From Streptomyces sp. C10-9-1 (lineage in GTDB: Bacteria > Actinomycetota > Actinomycetes > Streptomycetales > Streptomycetaceae), in contig NZ_JANHKP010000002.1 in assembly GCF_024497955.1 (NCBI RefSeq), positions 1 to 64,000 on the forward strand: a stretch of DNA of 64,000 nt, written 5' to 3'. The position numbers and the translations under genes are program-made. Below, one piece after another: positions 8,588-17,919 of the stretch; within the stretch, counting starts at the first letter, position 1, and the number at the start of each line of letters is the position of its first letter. The notes under the pieces are model-generated. The model saw nothing but the letters and a program-made list of their open reading frames with translations, made no database searches and was not told where the DNA came from.

Positions 8588-8692
8588 CGCGGCGGGGCGG
8601 CCCCGGCACGGGAGGCGGCCGCCCGGCGCACGACTCCGTACCCTCGTACACACCCCCTGAACACCGCAGCCACCAGAAAGGGTCCGGCCAGT

Positions 8693-9724
8693 ATGGCGCT
8701 CTCCCTCTACGTCGACACCGCGCGCTGGCGGGCACACCAGAAGTCGGTCATCGACCAGTTCCCCGGCCTCGTCCCGGTCTGCAAGGGCAACGGGTACGGC
8801 TTCGGCCACGAGCGCCTCTGCGAGGAGGCGGCCCGCTTCGGGACCGACATGCTGGCCGTGGGCACCACGTACGAGGCGGCGCGCATCAAGGACTGGTTCG
8901 GTGGTGACCTGCTCGTCCTCACCCCGTTCCGGAGGGGCGAGGAGCCCGTGCCGCTGCCGGACCGCGTGGTGCGGTCCGTGTCCTCCGTCGACGGCGTGTA
9001 CGCGCTGGTGGGCGCCCGGGTGGTGATCGAGTGCATGAGCTCGATGAAGCGCCACGGGATCACCGAGGAGGAGCTCGGCCAGCTCCACGCGGCGATCGAG
9101 GACGTCCGCCTCGAAGGCTTTGCCCTGCATCTGCCCCTCGACCGCACCGACGGTTCGGACGCCGTCGAGGAGGTCATCGCCTGGATGGACCGGCTCCGCG
9201 CCGCGCGTCTGCCGCTGGGCACCATGTTCGTCAGCCATCTGCGGGCCGACGAGCTGGCCCGCCTGCAGCAGCAGTTCCCGCAGACCCGGTTCCGCGCCCG
9301 CATCGGCACCCGGCTCTGGCTGGGGGACCATGAGGCCACCGAGTACCGCGGAGCCGTTCTGGACGTCACCCGCGTGGTCAAGGGCGACCGGTTCGGCTAC
9401 CGGCAGCAGAAGGCCGCCTCGGACGGCTGGCTGGTGGTGGTCGCCGGGGGCACCTCGCACGGTGTGGGGCTGGAGGCTCCCAAGGCCCTGCACGGGGTGA
9501 TGCCCCGGGCCAAGGGTGTGGCGCGGGCCGGACTGGCGACCGTGAACCGCAATCTGTCGCCCTTCGTGTGGGCGGGCAAGCAGCGTTGGTTCGCCGAGCC
9601 GCCGCACATGCAGGTGTCGATCCTCTTCGTGCCGGCCGATGCCCAGGAGCCCAAGGTCGGCGACGAGCTGGTCGCCCATCTGAGGCACACCACGACCCAG
9701 TTCGACCGCCTCGTGGACCACTGA
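8693..9724 (+). CDS. Alanine racemase-fold PLP protein
   Basis: The N-terminal barrel of an alanine racemase-like protein: PVCKGNGYGFGH at about residues 29-40 aligns with the PLP-binding lysine motif (V-K-A-N-A-Y-G-H-G) with Lys31 as the likely Schiff-base residue. The C-terminal domain carries VMPRAKGVARAGL. It differs from a standard Alr/DadX in several barrel motifs and is shorter (343 aa), so it may act on another amino acid or be a divergent racemase rather than the main cell-wall alanine racemase. It follows femX by 105 bp on the same strand; the context favours a role in peptidoglycan amino acids, but that is inference. Confidence 0.8.
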   Translation: MALSLYVDTARWRAHQKSVIDQFPGLVPVCKGNGYGFGHERLCEEAARFGTDMLAVGTTYEAARIKDWFGGDLLVLTPFRRGEEPVPLPDRVVRSVSSVDGVYALVGARVVIECMSSMKRHGITEEELGQLHAAIEDVRLEGFALHLPLDRTDGSDAVEEVIAWMDRLRAARLPLGTMFVSHLRADELARLQQQFPQTRFRARIGTRLWLGDHEATEYRGAVLDVTRVVKGDRFGYRQQKAASDGWLVVVAGGTSHGVGLEAPKALHGVMPRAKGVARAGLATVNRNLSPFVWAGKQRWFAEPPHMQVSILFVPADAQEPKVGDELVAHLRHTTTQFDRLVDH

Positions 9725-9754
9725 CGGTCCCCCGACCGGGAGTGCCGCCGCGGG

Positions 9755-9782
9755 GCGGGTGCAGGAGCCTTCCTGCACCCGC
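9755..9782. terminator. Bidirectional terminator
   Basis: A perfect 12-bp stem (9755-9766 with 9771-9782) and a 4-base loop between two convergent genes, the racemase-like gene and the GT87 glycosyltransferase. Confidence 0.8.
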
Positions 9783-9821
9783 TCCGCACCGCCTTGGGGG
9801 ACGCCGGCGGCGTCAAGGGCC

Positions 9822-11390
9822 TCAGACCGCGCTGCGCGGTGCCTTGTCCGCTCCCGGGCCGCTCAGCGCCCCGCGAGGGGCGTACGCCTGCTCCCCACCG
9901 CGGTCCGGGGTGTCCTTCCGGGAGCCGTCCGCGCCGAGGACGAACACGTCGCCGGCGCCGTCGAGGATCCCGCCCGACGGGTCGTCGTCTCCGTCCCGGC
10001 GCACCACGTCGCGCTCCGGCCGCAGGATGTCCCGCAGGATCACGGCACAGAGGTAGAGCGTCCCCAGCAGGTGCAGGGCGATGGCGAGCTGGTATCCCTC
10101 GACCGGCAGTCCCTGGTGCTTCTCGCTGGTCGTGTACGCCAGGTACATCCAGATCCCGAGGAAGTACAGCACCTCGCACGCCTGCCAGATGAGGAAGTCC
10201 CGCCAGCGGGGCCGGGCAAGGGCGGCCAGGGGGATCAGCCACAGGACGTACTGCGGTGAGTAGACCTTGTTGGTCAGGATGAAGACCGCGACCAGCAGGA
10301 AGGCCAGCTGGGCGAACCGGGGGCGGCGCGGGGCCTTAAGGGTGAGCAGGCACAGGCCGACGAAGGCCACGACCACCAGCGCGATCGCCGCGTCGTTGAC
10401 GAACTGCACGTCGATGGGCTTCCCGGTGCGCTGGGTGATGACGAGCCAGAAGGAGCCGAAGTCGATCGACCGCTCCTGGCTGAAGGCGTAGAACTTCTTC
10501 CAGCCCTCGGGGGCGAGCACCATCACGGGCAGGTTGACCGCGAGCCACGCCCCGGCCGCCGACAGGCAGGCGGTGAGGAACGGGCGCCAGCGTCCGGTGC
10601 GCCAGCACAGGGGGAGCAGGGGGGCGAGCAGGAACACCGGGTACAGCTTCGCGGCCGTCGCCAGTCCGATGAGGATGCCGAAGGCCAGGACCCGCCCGCG
10701 CGACCACATGAGCATCGCGGCGGCGGTGAGGGCGACCGCGAAGAGGTCCCAGTTGATGGTGGCCGTCAGGGCGAAGGCGGGGGCCAGGGCGACGAGCATG
10801 CCGTCCCACGGCCGGTGGCGGTGGGTGCGGGCCACGCACACGGCGATCACCGCGGTGCACACCATGAGCATGCCCGCGTTGACCAGCCAGTAGAGCTGCT
10901 CGCGCTGCATGACGTCGCCGTCGGAGACGCCCAGCCAGAAGCCGATGTCACTGATCCAGGAGGCGACCTGCATGAACAGTCCGGTGAGCACGGGGTACTC
11001 CAGGTACTCCATGTCGCCGGGCAGGCGGTCGAAGTAGGGGACGAGCCCCTCGGAGAAGCCGCGGCCCAGGTACAGGTGCGGGATGTCGGAGTAGCAGGCG
11101 TGGGTGTACTGGGAGCTGGCTCCCCGGAACCAGGCCCAGTTGTAGCAGGGCAGCTTCTGCACCATGCCCAGCGCGAACATGCCGATCGCGGTCAGTGCGA
11201 CCACGGCCGCGGGGGTGAGCCGCCCGGCCGTGCCGCCGCGCGCCCGACGGCCGAGAGGCCCTCCGATCAGCTCGGAGGCGGCCGCGGCGATGCTGTCGCT
11301 CCGGGTGGGAGCCACGTCGGGGCGGTCCTGGCCCACCGGGCCCGCACCGGGGCGTTCCGGGTGCGCGGTGGTCTCTTCTGGGCTGGGCAT
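9822..11390 (-). CDS. GT87-type membrane glycosyltransferase
   Basis: A 522-residue multi-pass membrane protein of the DUF2029/GT87 type, whose characterised actinobacterial members are polyprenol-phosphate-dependent mannosyltransferases of lipoglycans and glycolipids. An N-terminal tail of about 65 residues precedes the first helix (TPAAVVALTAIGMFALGMV). A periplasmic loop has DIPHLYLGRGF and GDMEYLEYPVLTG, with acidic residues typical of the catalytic loop of GT-C enzymes. About ten hydrophobic segments follow, and the C-terminal 75 residues are charged and cytoplasmic. The start at 11390 is chosen because GGCAGG lies upstream; an ATG at 11399 is too close to it. It runs in the same direction as the PBP gene but is separated from it by a terminator. 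Confidence 0.85.
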   Translation of the reverse strand: MPSPEETTAHPERPGAGPVGQDRPDVAPTRSDSIAAAASELIGGPLGRRARGGTAGRLTPAAVVALTAIGMFALGMVQKLPCYNWAWFRGASSQYTHACYSDIPHLYLGRGFSEGLVPYFDRLPGDMEYLEYPVLTGLFMQVASWISDIGFWLGVSDGDVMQREQLYWLVNAGMLMVCTAVIAVCVARTHRHRPWDGMLVALAPAFALTATINWDLFAVALTAAAMLMWSRGRVLAFGILIGLATAAKLYPVFLLAPLLPLCWRTGRWRPFLTACLSAAGAWLAVNLPVMVLAPEGWKKFYAFSQERSIDFGSFWLVITQRTGKPIDVQFVNDAAIALVVVAFVGLCLLTLKAPRRPRFAQLAFLLVAVFILTNKVYSPQYVLWLIPLAALARPRWRDFLIWQACEVLYFLGIWMYLAYTTSEKHQGLPVEGYQLAIALHLLGTLYLCAVILRDILRPERDVVRRDGDDDPSGGILDGAGDVFVLGADGSRKDTPDRGGEQAYAPRGALSGPGADKAPRSAV

Positions 11391-11427
11391 GGTGCACATC
11401 CTGCCGTACCGGGTGGGGTAAACGGCC

Positions 11428-11483
11428 GGGGCCGTCGCTTCCGGCGGGCGCCGGGCGCCCTTCGTGCCGGATGCGACGGCCCC
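11428..11483 (-). terminator. Terminator after the PBP gene
   Basis: A long stem of 11 bp (11428-11438 with 11473-11483) plus 6 bp (11440-11445 with 11466-11471), broken by one mismatch, lies just after the PBP stop. It separates PBP transcription from the glycosyltransferase gene. Confidence 0.75.
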
Positions 11484-11500
11484 GGGGCCGCGTGCGGGGA

Positions 11501-14257
11501 TCAGGTGCCGTCGGACCCGCCGATGAGCCCGCCGCCGTTCCCGCCGTTCCCGCCGTTCCCGCCGCCGTTGGACCCTCCGCCGCTGTCGGCACCGCCGTCG
11601 ACGCCGCCGTCGACACCGCCGTCCGTCGTGGAGGGCGAGGGGCTGGTGGTGACACCGCCGTTGGTCGAACCCTCGTCCGTACCGCCGTCGGTACCGCCGG
11701 TGGGCCGGCAGGTCCAGTCCTCCCACGGGTTGCAGGAGGGGGAGGGGCGGCCGGGCGACTTGGAGGGCGAGGGCTCGGCCTCGGACTCCGAGGGCGACGG
11801 CGAGGGGGAGGACGAGGGAGAGGTGCTGGGCGTGGGCTCGGGGCTCTCCGCGCCGCCGCCCCAGACGGCCTCGGCGTCCAGCTCCTCCGGGGCGGGGAAG
11901 GTCATGACCTTCTCGCCCTTGAGCGCCGAGGACATGTAGTCCTGCCAGATGCGGGACGGGAACGACGAGCCGTGGACCTTCGGCTGGTCACCCGTGCCGT
12001 ACATGTCCTCGAACTTGCGCTTCTTGTTGTTCTCGTCGTCGTCGAGGCGGTACATGTCGATCGCCGTGGACAGCTGCGGCGTGTAGCCGACGAACCACGC
12101 CTGCTTGTTGCCGTCGGTCGTACCGGTCTTGCCGGCGACCTGGCGGCCGGGGATCCGCGCCTTGCGGCCGGTGCCCTCCGGGTCGTCGACGACGGAGCGG
12201 AGCACGTCGGTGACGTTGGTGGCGACGGCCCGGCTGAAGGCCCGCTCGGCCTTGTCCTCGTGCTCGTAGACCGTCTCGCCCTCGTACTGGACGCGCTCCA
12301 CGGAGTAGGGGTCGCGCTGCTCGCCGTCGGCGGCGAAGGTGCCGTAGGCACCGGCCATGCGGATGGCGCTGGGGGAGGAGATGCCGAGCGAGAACGAGGG
12401 GACGTCCGACTTCACCAGGCTGGACTCCAGCAGGCCGGCGTCGAGCGCCGCCTGGCGGACCGAGGGGATGCCCACGTCCATGCCGAGCTGCACATAGGGC
12501 GAGTTGGCCGAGTGGATCATCGCCTCGCGGAGGCTGATGTCGCCGTAGCTGGCGTCGTCGTCGTTGACCTGGTTCCACTCCTCCCCGTTCTGGTCGTGCC
12601 ACACGGAGCCGTCGTAGTTCCTGACCGTCAGCTTGTTCTCGCCGCTGTAGCGGCTCTTGTCGGGATCGACGCGGGTACGGCTCTCCGGGCCCTGCTCCTT
12701 GCCGCCCCCGGGGTCGCGGACGCCGTCGCGCATGGCTGCGGCCAGTACGAAGGGCTTGAAGGTCGATCCGACCTGGGCACCGGTGGCGTCCGAGTTGTTG
12801 GTGAAGTGCTTGGTGGCGTCCGTGCCGCCGTAGATGGCGATGATCTTGCCGGTCTCGGGCTCGACCGACGCCCCGCCGAACTGGACGTGGGTGTCCGTCT
12901 CGGGGCGCTTCTCCGGGTCGATGTACTCGTCCAGGATCTTGTTGACCGACTTCTCGAGCAGGGCGACCTTCTTCTTGTCGAAGGTCGTGTGGATCTCGTA
13001 CCCGCCCTGGGCGAGGTCCTCGGCGCCGATGTCCCGGTCGTTGTTGTTGATGAAGTTGGCCTTGGCGAGGTCCACCAGATAGCCGATCTGACCGCTGAGC
13101 TGCGCGTTCTTCTTCGGCTTGTCCGGCATGGGGAACTCGGTGTAGGTGGCTCGCTCGGCCGCCTCGAGGTGCCCGTCCTTGACCATCTCGTCCAGGATCC
13201 ACGCCCAGCGCTCGGTGGCGCGGGCGGTGTTGTTGGCGGCCGTGGCCTCGGGGTCGATCGCCTCGGAGCCAGCCGGGTCGAAGTAGGTCGCACCCTTGAG
13301 CAGCGAGGCGAGGAAGGCGCTCTCGCTCGCGTCGAGATCCTTGGCGTCCTTGCCGTAGTACGTGCGGGCGGCGGCCTGGATGCCGTAGGCGCCGCGGCCG
13401 TAGTACGCGGTGTTGAGGTACCCCGCCATGATCTCGTCCTTGTCGACCTCGGAGTCGATCTTGATCGAGATGAAGAGTTCCTTGAGCTTGCGGGTCACCG
13501 TCTGGGACTGGTCGTTCAGCCGGTTGTTCTTGACGTACTGCTGGGTGATCGTCGAGCCGCCCTGGGTCTGGCCACCGGTCGCCATGTTGAACACGGCGCG
13601 GCCGATGCCCTTCGGGTCGATGCCCGAGTCCTTCCAGAAGGTCTTGTTCTCGGCGGAGACCACCGCGTTCTGCATGTCGCGGGGGATCTGGTCGAAGCCG
13701 ATGATCTGCCGGTTGGTCTCACCGCCGGTGGCCGCCATCTGCGAGCCGTCGGCCCAGTAGTAGACGTTGTTCTGGGCCGTGGCCGCCTCGTCCGGGTTGG
13801 GGACGACCACCATGGCGTAGGCGATGGTGGCGGCGGTCATCATGCTGCCGAAGAAGGCGATGATCAGGCCGGTGACCAGCTTCCAGGAGGGCACCCAGCG
13901 CCGCCACCCGTACTTGTCGTACCTCGGGTAGTCGATGATCCGGCGCTTTCTCGGCCCCTGGCCGCCGCCTCCCCCGTTGCCGCCGGTGCCGCGCCGTCCG
14001 CCGCCGCGACCGCCCTGGCCGCCACCCCCGGCCCCCGGCTCGTCACCCCGCCGCCGGCCGCCCCGCTGCGCGGCACGGCGGGCCTCGGCGCGGCTGCCGT
14101 AGGCGGGACCCTCGGCGCCGTGGGAGGCGCCGGGGGAGGCGGATGTGGCACTTGGGCCGGGTGCTGCGCGACGGCCCGACGGCTGCTGGGCGGCGCGACG
14201 GGCCGCGGCGCGCCCGCCACCCTGCGGCTGTGGCGGTTTGCGACGGTGCTCGCTCAT
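11501..14257 (-). CDS. Class A penicillin-binding protein (transglycosylase/transpeptidase)
   Basis: A bifunctional peptidoglycan synthase of 918 aa. Residues 1-125 are a basic Arg/Gly-rich cytoplasmic tail, a membrane anchor is at about 128-151, then the GT51 glycosyltransferase domain (ENKTFW with Glu203; GGSTITQQ at 233-240). The transpeptidase domain has STFK with Ser498 and Lys501, SAN at 583-585 and KTGT at 710-713. The C-terminal about 110 residues are low complexity, rich in Ser/Pro/Glu then Gly/Asn, probably spanning the wall. Streptomycetes have several such enzymes; this one sits between a membrane glycosyltransferase and a PadR regulator that is transcribed divergently. Confidence 0.95.
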   Translation of the reverse strand: MSEHRRKPPQPQGGGRAAARRAAQQPSGRRAAPGPSATSASPGASHGAEGPAYGSRAEARRAAQRGGRRRGDEPGAGGGGQGGRGGGRRGTGGNGGGGGQGPRKRRIIDYPRYDKYGWRRWVPSWKLVTGLIIAFFGSMMTAATIAYAMVVVPNPDEAATAQNNVYYWADGSQMAATGGETNRQIIGFDQIPRDMQNAVVSAENKTFWKDSGIDPKGIGRAVFNMATGGQTQGGSTITQQYVKNNRLNDQSQTVTRKLKELFISIKIDSEVDKDEIMAGYLNTAYYGRGAYGIQAAARTYYGKDAKDLDASESAFLASLLKGATYFDPAGSEAIDPEATAANNTARATERWAWILDEMVKDGHLEAAERATYTEFPMPDKPKKNAQLSGQIGYLVDLAKANFINNNDRDIGAEDLAQGGYEIHTTFDKKKVALLEKSVNKILDEYIDPEKRPETDTHVQFGGASVEPETGKIIAIYGGTDATKHFTNNSDATGAQVGSTFKPFVLAAAMRDGVRDPGGGKEQGPESRTRVDPDKSRYSGENKLTVRNYDGSVWHDQNGEEWNQVNDDDASYGDISLREAMIHSANSPYVQLGMDVGIPSVRQAALDAGLLESSLVKSDVPSFSLGISSPSAIRMAGAYGTFAADGEQRDPYSVERVQYEGETVYEHEDKAERAFSRAVATNVTDVLRSVVDDPEGTGRKARIPGRQVAGKTGTTDGNKQAWFVGYTPQLSTAIDMYRLDDDENNKKRKFEDMYGTGDQPKVHGSSFPSRIWQDYMSSALKGEKVMTFPAPEELDAEAVWGGGAESPEPTPSTSPSSSPSPSPSESEAEPSPSKSPGRPSPSCNPWEDWTCRPTGGTDGGTDEGSTNGGVTTSPSPSTTDGGVDGGVDGGADSGGGSNGGGNGGNGGNGGGLIGGSDGT

Positions 14258-14550
14258 CGAACGACTACTCCTCGGGCAGGCAAGACGCCTGGAAGCGGCA
14301 GTTGAGTTCCGGTCCCCCCGAAATGGATACGGACGAGTTCCGGTCGGAACTCATCCGCTGCGCATCCACGGCGATGACGCTCGGCGGCGTCACTTGGTTC
14401 CCGGTGGTCTGCATGCCGCACAGACTACGCACGTCCAAAACCCCCTGAAGCCGAAGTTCGCCCTATTTCCGGCATCACGGCTGTGGCGAATTGGTGATGT
14501 GACGCCGTTCACCACGCCCCCCCTTGTCGCGGAGGTGACACCGTTCTATC

Positions 14551-14581
14551 GTGCTGATGTATCGATTCGATACATCAGCAC
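14551..14581. promoter_or_regulatory. 31-bp palindromic operator upstream of the PadR gene
   Basis: A perfect inverted repeat with 15-bp arms (14551-14565 and 14567-14581) around one central base. It contains ATGTAT...ATACAT, the spacing seen for PadR dimers. It lies 47 bp upstream of the PadR-type gene at 14628, in a region of lower G+C, and is likely the autoregulatory site; it might also affect the divergent PBP gene 294 bp away. Confidence 0.85.
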
Positions 14582-14627
14582 GACACATCGCGGTGGAGTA
14601 CGAGCAGAAACGGCGAAGGAGGCGGCA

Positions 14628-15344
14628 GTGAGCAGACGCTCCGGCATCCTCGAGTTCGCCGTGCTCGGACTGCTCCGCGAGGCCCCGATGCACGGGTACG
14701 AGCTGCGCAAGCGGCTCAACACCTCGCTGGGAATCTTCCGGGCCTTCAGCTACGGAACCCTCTACCCCTGCCTCAAGACGCTGGTCGCCAACGGCTGGTT
14801 GATCGAGGAACCGGGGAGCGCGCCGGAGGACGCCCTCGCCGCCTCCCTCGCGGGGCGCCGCGCAAAGATCGTCTACCGGTTGACGGCGGAAGGTAAGGAG
14901 CACTTCGAGGAGCTGCTCTCCCATACCGGCCCCGACACCTGGGAGGACGAGCACTTCGCCGCCCGTTTCGCCTTCTTCGGCCAGACGGAGCGAGAGGTGC
15001 GGATGCGCGTCCTGGAGGGCCGTCGCAGCCGGCTGGAGGAGCGCCTGGAGAAGATGCGCGCCTCTCTCGCCCGCACCCGTGAGCGCCTCGACGACTACAC
15101 GCTCGAGCTGCAGCGCCACGGCATGGAGTCCGTGGAGCGTGAAGTGCGCTGGCTGAACGAGCTGATCGAGAGCGAGCGAGCGGGGCGGGATCAGCGACGA
15201 CCCTCCCCGGAGAGCACCGCTCAGCAGGACACCACATCTGGAGCGACGGGCGGCCTGCCCCGGCCGGAAGGAACCGAGCCCTCCGCGGGGACACCCCCGG
15301 TCGGCTCCACTCCGCCGGATCCGTCCGACGACACCGCCAAGTGA
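14628..15344 (+). CDS. PadR-family transcriptional regulator
   Basis: A 238-residue DNA-binding protein. The N-terminal winged helix begins ILEFAVLGLLREAPMHGYELRKRL, the classic PadR signature, followed by FSYGTLYPCLKTLVANGWL. A C-terminal coiled dimerisation region (about 110-185) has many Glu and Arg residues, and a Pro/Ser/Gly-rich tail of about 45 residues follows, which is longer than usual. The GTG at 14628 has AAGGAGG upstream. A perfect 31-bp palindrome just upstream is the likely operator. The gene ends 60 bp ahead of ino1 on the same strand, so the two may be co-transcribed or ino1 may be its target. The ligand is unknown. Confidence 0.92.
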   Translation: MSRRSGILEFAVLGLLREAPMHGYELRKRLNTSLGIFRAFSYGTLYPCLKTLVANGWLIEEPGSAPEDALAASLAGRRAKIVYRLTAEGKEHFEELLSHTGPDTWEDEHFAARFAFFGQTEREVRMRVLEGRRSRLEERLEKMRASLARTRERLDDYTLELQRHGMESVEREVRWLNELIESERAGRDQRRPSPESTAQQDTTSGATGGLPRPEGTEPSAGTPPVGSTPPDPSDDTAK

Positions 15345-15404
15345 GGCTCTGCGGATCCGCAGGGTTTCATCCGGAACACCGAGAACACACAGGGAGCAAC
15401 CGGA

Positions 15405-16487
15405 ATGGGTTCGGTTCGCGTAGCCATCGTCGGCGTGGGCAACTGCGCCGCCTCGCTGGTGCAGGGCGTCGAGTACTACAAGGACGCCGACCCGGCCGGC
15501 AAGGTGCCGGGTCTGATGCACGTCCAGTTCGGCGACTACCACGTGCGTGACGTCGAGTTCGTCGCCGCCTTCGACGTGGACGCCAAGAAGGTCGGCCTCG
15601 ACCTGTCGGACGCCATCGGCGCCAGCGAGAACAACACCATCAAGATCTGCGACGTGCCGTCGAGCGGCGTCACCGTGCAGCGCGGCCACACCCTGGACGG
15701 CCTGGGCAAGTACTACCGCCAGACCATCGAGGAGTCCGCCGAGGACCCGGTCGACGTGGTCCAGGTCCTCAAGGACAAGCAGGTCGACGTCCTGGTCTGC
15801 TACCTGCCCGTCGGCTCCGAGGACGCGGCGAAGTTCTACGCGCAGTGCGCCATCGACGCCAAGGTCGCCTTCGTCAACGCGCTCCCGGTCTTCATCGCGG
15901 GCACGAAGGAGTGGGCCGACAAGTTCACCGAGGCCGGTGTCCCGATCGTCGGCGACGACATCAAGTCCCAGGTCGGCGCCACCATCACGCATCGTGTGAT
16001 GGCCAAGCTGTTCGAGGACCGCGGTGTCATCCTGGACCGCACCATGCAGCTGAACGTCGGCGGCAACATGGACTTCAAGAACATGCTCGAGCGCGAGCGC
16101 CTGGAGTCCAAGAAGATCTCGAAGACGCAGGCCGTCACTTCGCAGATCCCGGACCGCGACCTGGGCGAGAAGAACGTCCACATCGGCCCGTCCGACTACG
16201 TGGCCTGGCTCGACGACCGCAAGTGGGCGTACGTCCGCCTCGAAGGCCGCGCCTTCGGCGACGTCCCGCTGAACCTCGAGTACAAGCTCGAGGTCTGGGA
16301 CTCCCCGAACTCGGCCGGTGTCATCATCGACGCCCTGCGCGCTGCGAAGATCGCCAAGGACCGCGGTGTCGGCGGCCCGATCCTCTCCGCGTCCTCGTAC
16401 TTCATGAAGTCCCCGCCGGTCCAGTACTTCGACGACGTGGCCCGCGAGAACGTCGAGAAGTTCATCAAGGGCGAGACCGAGCGCTGA
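15405..16487 (+). CDS. ino1: Inositol-3-phosphate synthase
   Basis: Converts glucose-6-phosphate to 1L-myo-inositol-1(3)-phosphate using NAD+, the first step to phosphatidylinositol and to mycothiol, the main thiol of actinomycetes. The 360-residue protein starts with the Rossmann motif [13 protein letters not shown], and carries catalytic-domain segments [20 protein letters not shown] and LNVGGNMDF. The length is that of the shorter bacterial form. AGGGAG precedes the ATG. It follows the PadR gene by 60 bp and is closed by a strong hairpin terminator. Confidence 0.96.
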   Translation: MGSVRVAIVGVGNCAASLVQGVEYYKDADPAGKVPGLMHVQFGDYHVRDVEFVAAFDVDAKKVGLDLSDAIGASENNTIKICDVPSSGVTVQRGHTLDGLGKYYRQTIEESAEDPVDVVQVLKDKQVDVLVCYLPVGSEDAAKFYAQCAIDAKVAFVNALPVFIAGTKEWADKFTEAGVPIVGDDIKSQVGATITHRVMAKLFEDRGVILDRTMQLNVGGNMDFKNMLERERLESKKISKTQAVTSQIPDRDLGEKNVHIGPSDYVAWLDDRKWAYVRLEGRAFGDVPLNLEYKLEVWDSPNSAGVIIDALRAAKIAKDRGVGGPILSASSYFMKSPPVQYFDDVARENVEKFIKGETER

Positions 16488-16509
16488 GCGCTCCGTCTCG
16501 ACACCGGAC

Positions 16510-16540
16510 AGGGTCCCCGGGGCGATGCCCCGGGGACCCT
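16510..16540 (+). terminator. Terminator after ino1
   Basis: A perfect 13-bp stem (16510-16522 with 16528-16540) with a 5-base loop, 22 bp after the ino1 stop codon. Confidence 0.9.
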
Positions 16541-16563
16541 CCCCGTATGTGACGCTTGCTCGC

Positions 16564-17835
16564 ATGCCCCCCGTACGTGACCTGCGCGTACTCCTGCGCC
16601 TGACCGACTTCCGCCGCCTGCTGACCGTCCGGCTGCTCTCCCAGTCGGCCGACGGCGTGTACCAGGTGGCCCTCGCCACCTATGTGGTCTTCTCCCCCGA
16701 GCGCCAGACCTCCCCGGCGGCCATCGCCTCCGCCATGGCAGTCCTGCTGCTGCCCTACTCCCTCGTCGGCCCCTTCGCCGGAGTCCTGCTCGACCGCTGG
16801 CGGCGCCGCCAGGTGCTCTTCTACGGCAGTCTGCTGCGCACCTGCCTGGCAGCCTCCACTGCGGTCCTCATGGTCAGCGGAGCTCCCGACGGGCTCTTCT
16901 ACGCTTCCGCTCTCGCCGTCACCGCGGTCAACCGCTTCGTACTGGCGGGGCTCTCGGCAGCGCTGCCCCGGGTCGTGGACTCCCCGCGCCTGGTCGTGGC
17001 GAACTCCCTGTCCCCCACCGCGGGCACCCTGGCAGCCACAGCGGGAGGCGGCCTGGCCTTTGCCGTCCGTCTCATCGTGTCGGACTCCGACGCTGCCGTG
17101 GTCGTCCTCGGCGCCCTGCTGTACCTGGCCGCGGGCGCGGCCTCGCTGCGCATGGCACGCGACCTGCTGGGACCGGACACGACCCTGGCCACCTCACAAC
17201 TGCTGCCCGCACTGGCCTCCACCGTGCGCGGCCTGCACCACGGGCTCCTGCACCTCAGGGAACGGCGGAGCGCCGCGCGGGCTCTGCTGGCGATGACACT
17301 GCTGCGCTTCTGCTACGGAGCCCTCACCGTGACCGTGCTGATGCTCTGCCGGTACGCATGGTCCGATACCGAAGCGGACGGCCTCACCCTGCTCGGTCTC
17401 GCGCTCGCGGCTTCCGGAGCGGGGTTCTTCATCGCCGCCGTGGTCTCCCCCTGGACGATCAGGCGACTGGGCCGCACCGGCTGGATGGCCGCCTGTGCCG
17501 GGTCCGGAGCCGTTCTGGTGCCCGCCCTGGGGCTACCCTTCGCCCCCGTACCGATGCTGGCCGCCGCCTTCGTTCTCGGCCTGCTCACACAGGGAGCGAA
17601 GATCGCCACGGACACCGTGGTGCAGACGGCTGTGGACGACGCCTACCGCGGCAGGATCTTCTCCCTCTACGACATGCTCTTCAATGCCGCGTTCGTCGGG
17701 GCGGCAGGAGTCGTGGCGCTGATGCTGCCTCCGGACGGGCGCTCCGTCCCGGTACTGCTCATGGTGTCCGCGATCTACGCGGTGGTGGCCGTGGGCCTTG
17801 CCCGGAGCCGCCGCAGCCTGCCGGACACGCCATGA
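16564..17835 (+). CDS. MFS transporter
   Basis: A 423-residue membrane protein with about twelve hydrophobic segments. The start chosen is MPPVRDLRVLLRLTDFRRLL; the in-frame ATG at 16525 lies inside the upstream terminator and is unlikely. No clear ribosome binding site precedes it, so a leaderless or weakly translated start is possible. The motif GPFAGVLLDRWRRRQVL (about residues 72-88) is the cytoplasmic loop 2-3 signature of the major facilitator superfamily. The substrate is unknown; relatives are annotated as drug exporters. The gene ends within a 58-bp palindrome centred on a parS site. Confidence 0.85.
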   Translation: MPPVRDLRVLLRLTDFRRLLTVRLLSQSADGVYQVALATYVVFSPERQTSPAAIASAMAVLLLPYSLVGPFAGVLLDRWRRRQVLFYGSLLRTCLAASTAVLMVSGAPDGLFYASALAVTAVNRFVLAGLSAALPRVVDSPRLVVANSLSPTAGTLAATAGGGLAFAVRLIVSDSDAAVVVLGALLYLAAGAASLRMARDLLGPDTTLATSQLLPALASTVRGLHHGLLHLRERRSAARALLAMTLLRFCYGALTVTVLMLCRYAWSDTEADGLTLLGLALAASGAGFFIAAVVSPWTIRRLGRTGWMAACAGSGAVLVPALGLPFAPVPMLAAAFVLGLLTQGAKIATDTVVQTAVDDAYRGRIFSLYDMLFNAAFVGAAGVVALMLPPDGRSVPVLLMVSAIYAVVAVGLARSRRSLPDTP

Positions 17836-17847
17836 CAGCGGGGTCGT

Positions 17848-17861
17848 GTTTCACGTGAAAC
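17848..17861. other. parS: parS site 3, centre of a 58-bp palindrome
   Basis: Perfect parS core. The inverted symmetry runs without a mismatch from 17826 to 17883, covering the MFS stop codon, so the same DNA can be both a ParB site and a transcription terminator for the MFS gene and for the convergent CCA gene. Confidence 0.95.
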
Positions 17862-17890
17862 ACGACCCCGCTGTCATGGCGTGGCGCGGT

Positions 17891-17904
17891 GTTTCACGTG
17901 AAAC
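17891..17904. other. parS: parS site 4, in a 24-bp palindrome
   Basis: Perfect parS core with symmetry extended to 17886-17909, 29 bp after site 3 and 15 bp before the end of the convergent CCA-adding enzyme gene. Confidence 0.95.
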
Positions 17905-17919
17905 ACCGCACCGCACCGG

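Noticed and set aside
7145..9778. Long open frame opposite femX and the racemase-like gene
   Set aside because: Antisense shadow produced by high G+C at the third codon position.
11471..14305. 944-codon open frame opposite the PBP gene
   Set aside because: Antisense to a gene with three intact transpeptidase motifs; no start signal and no domain.
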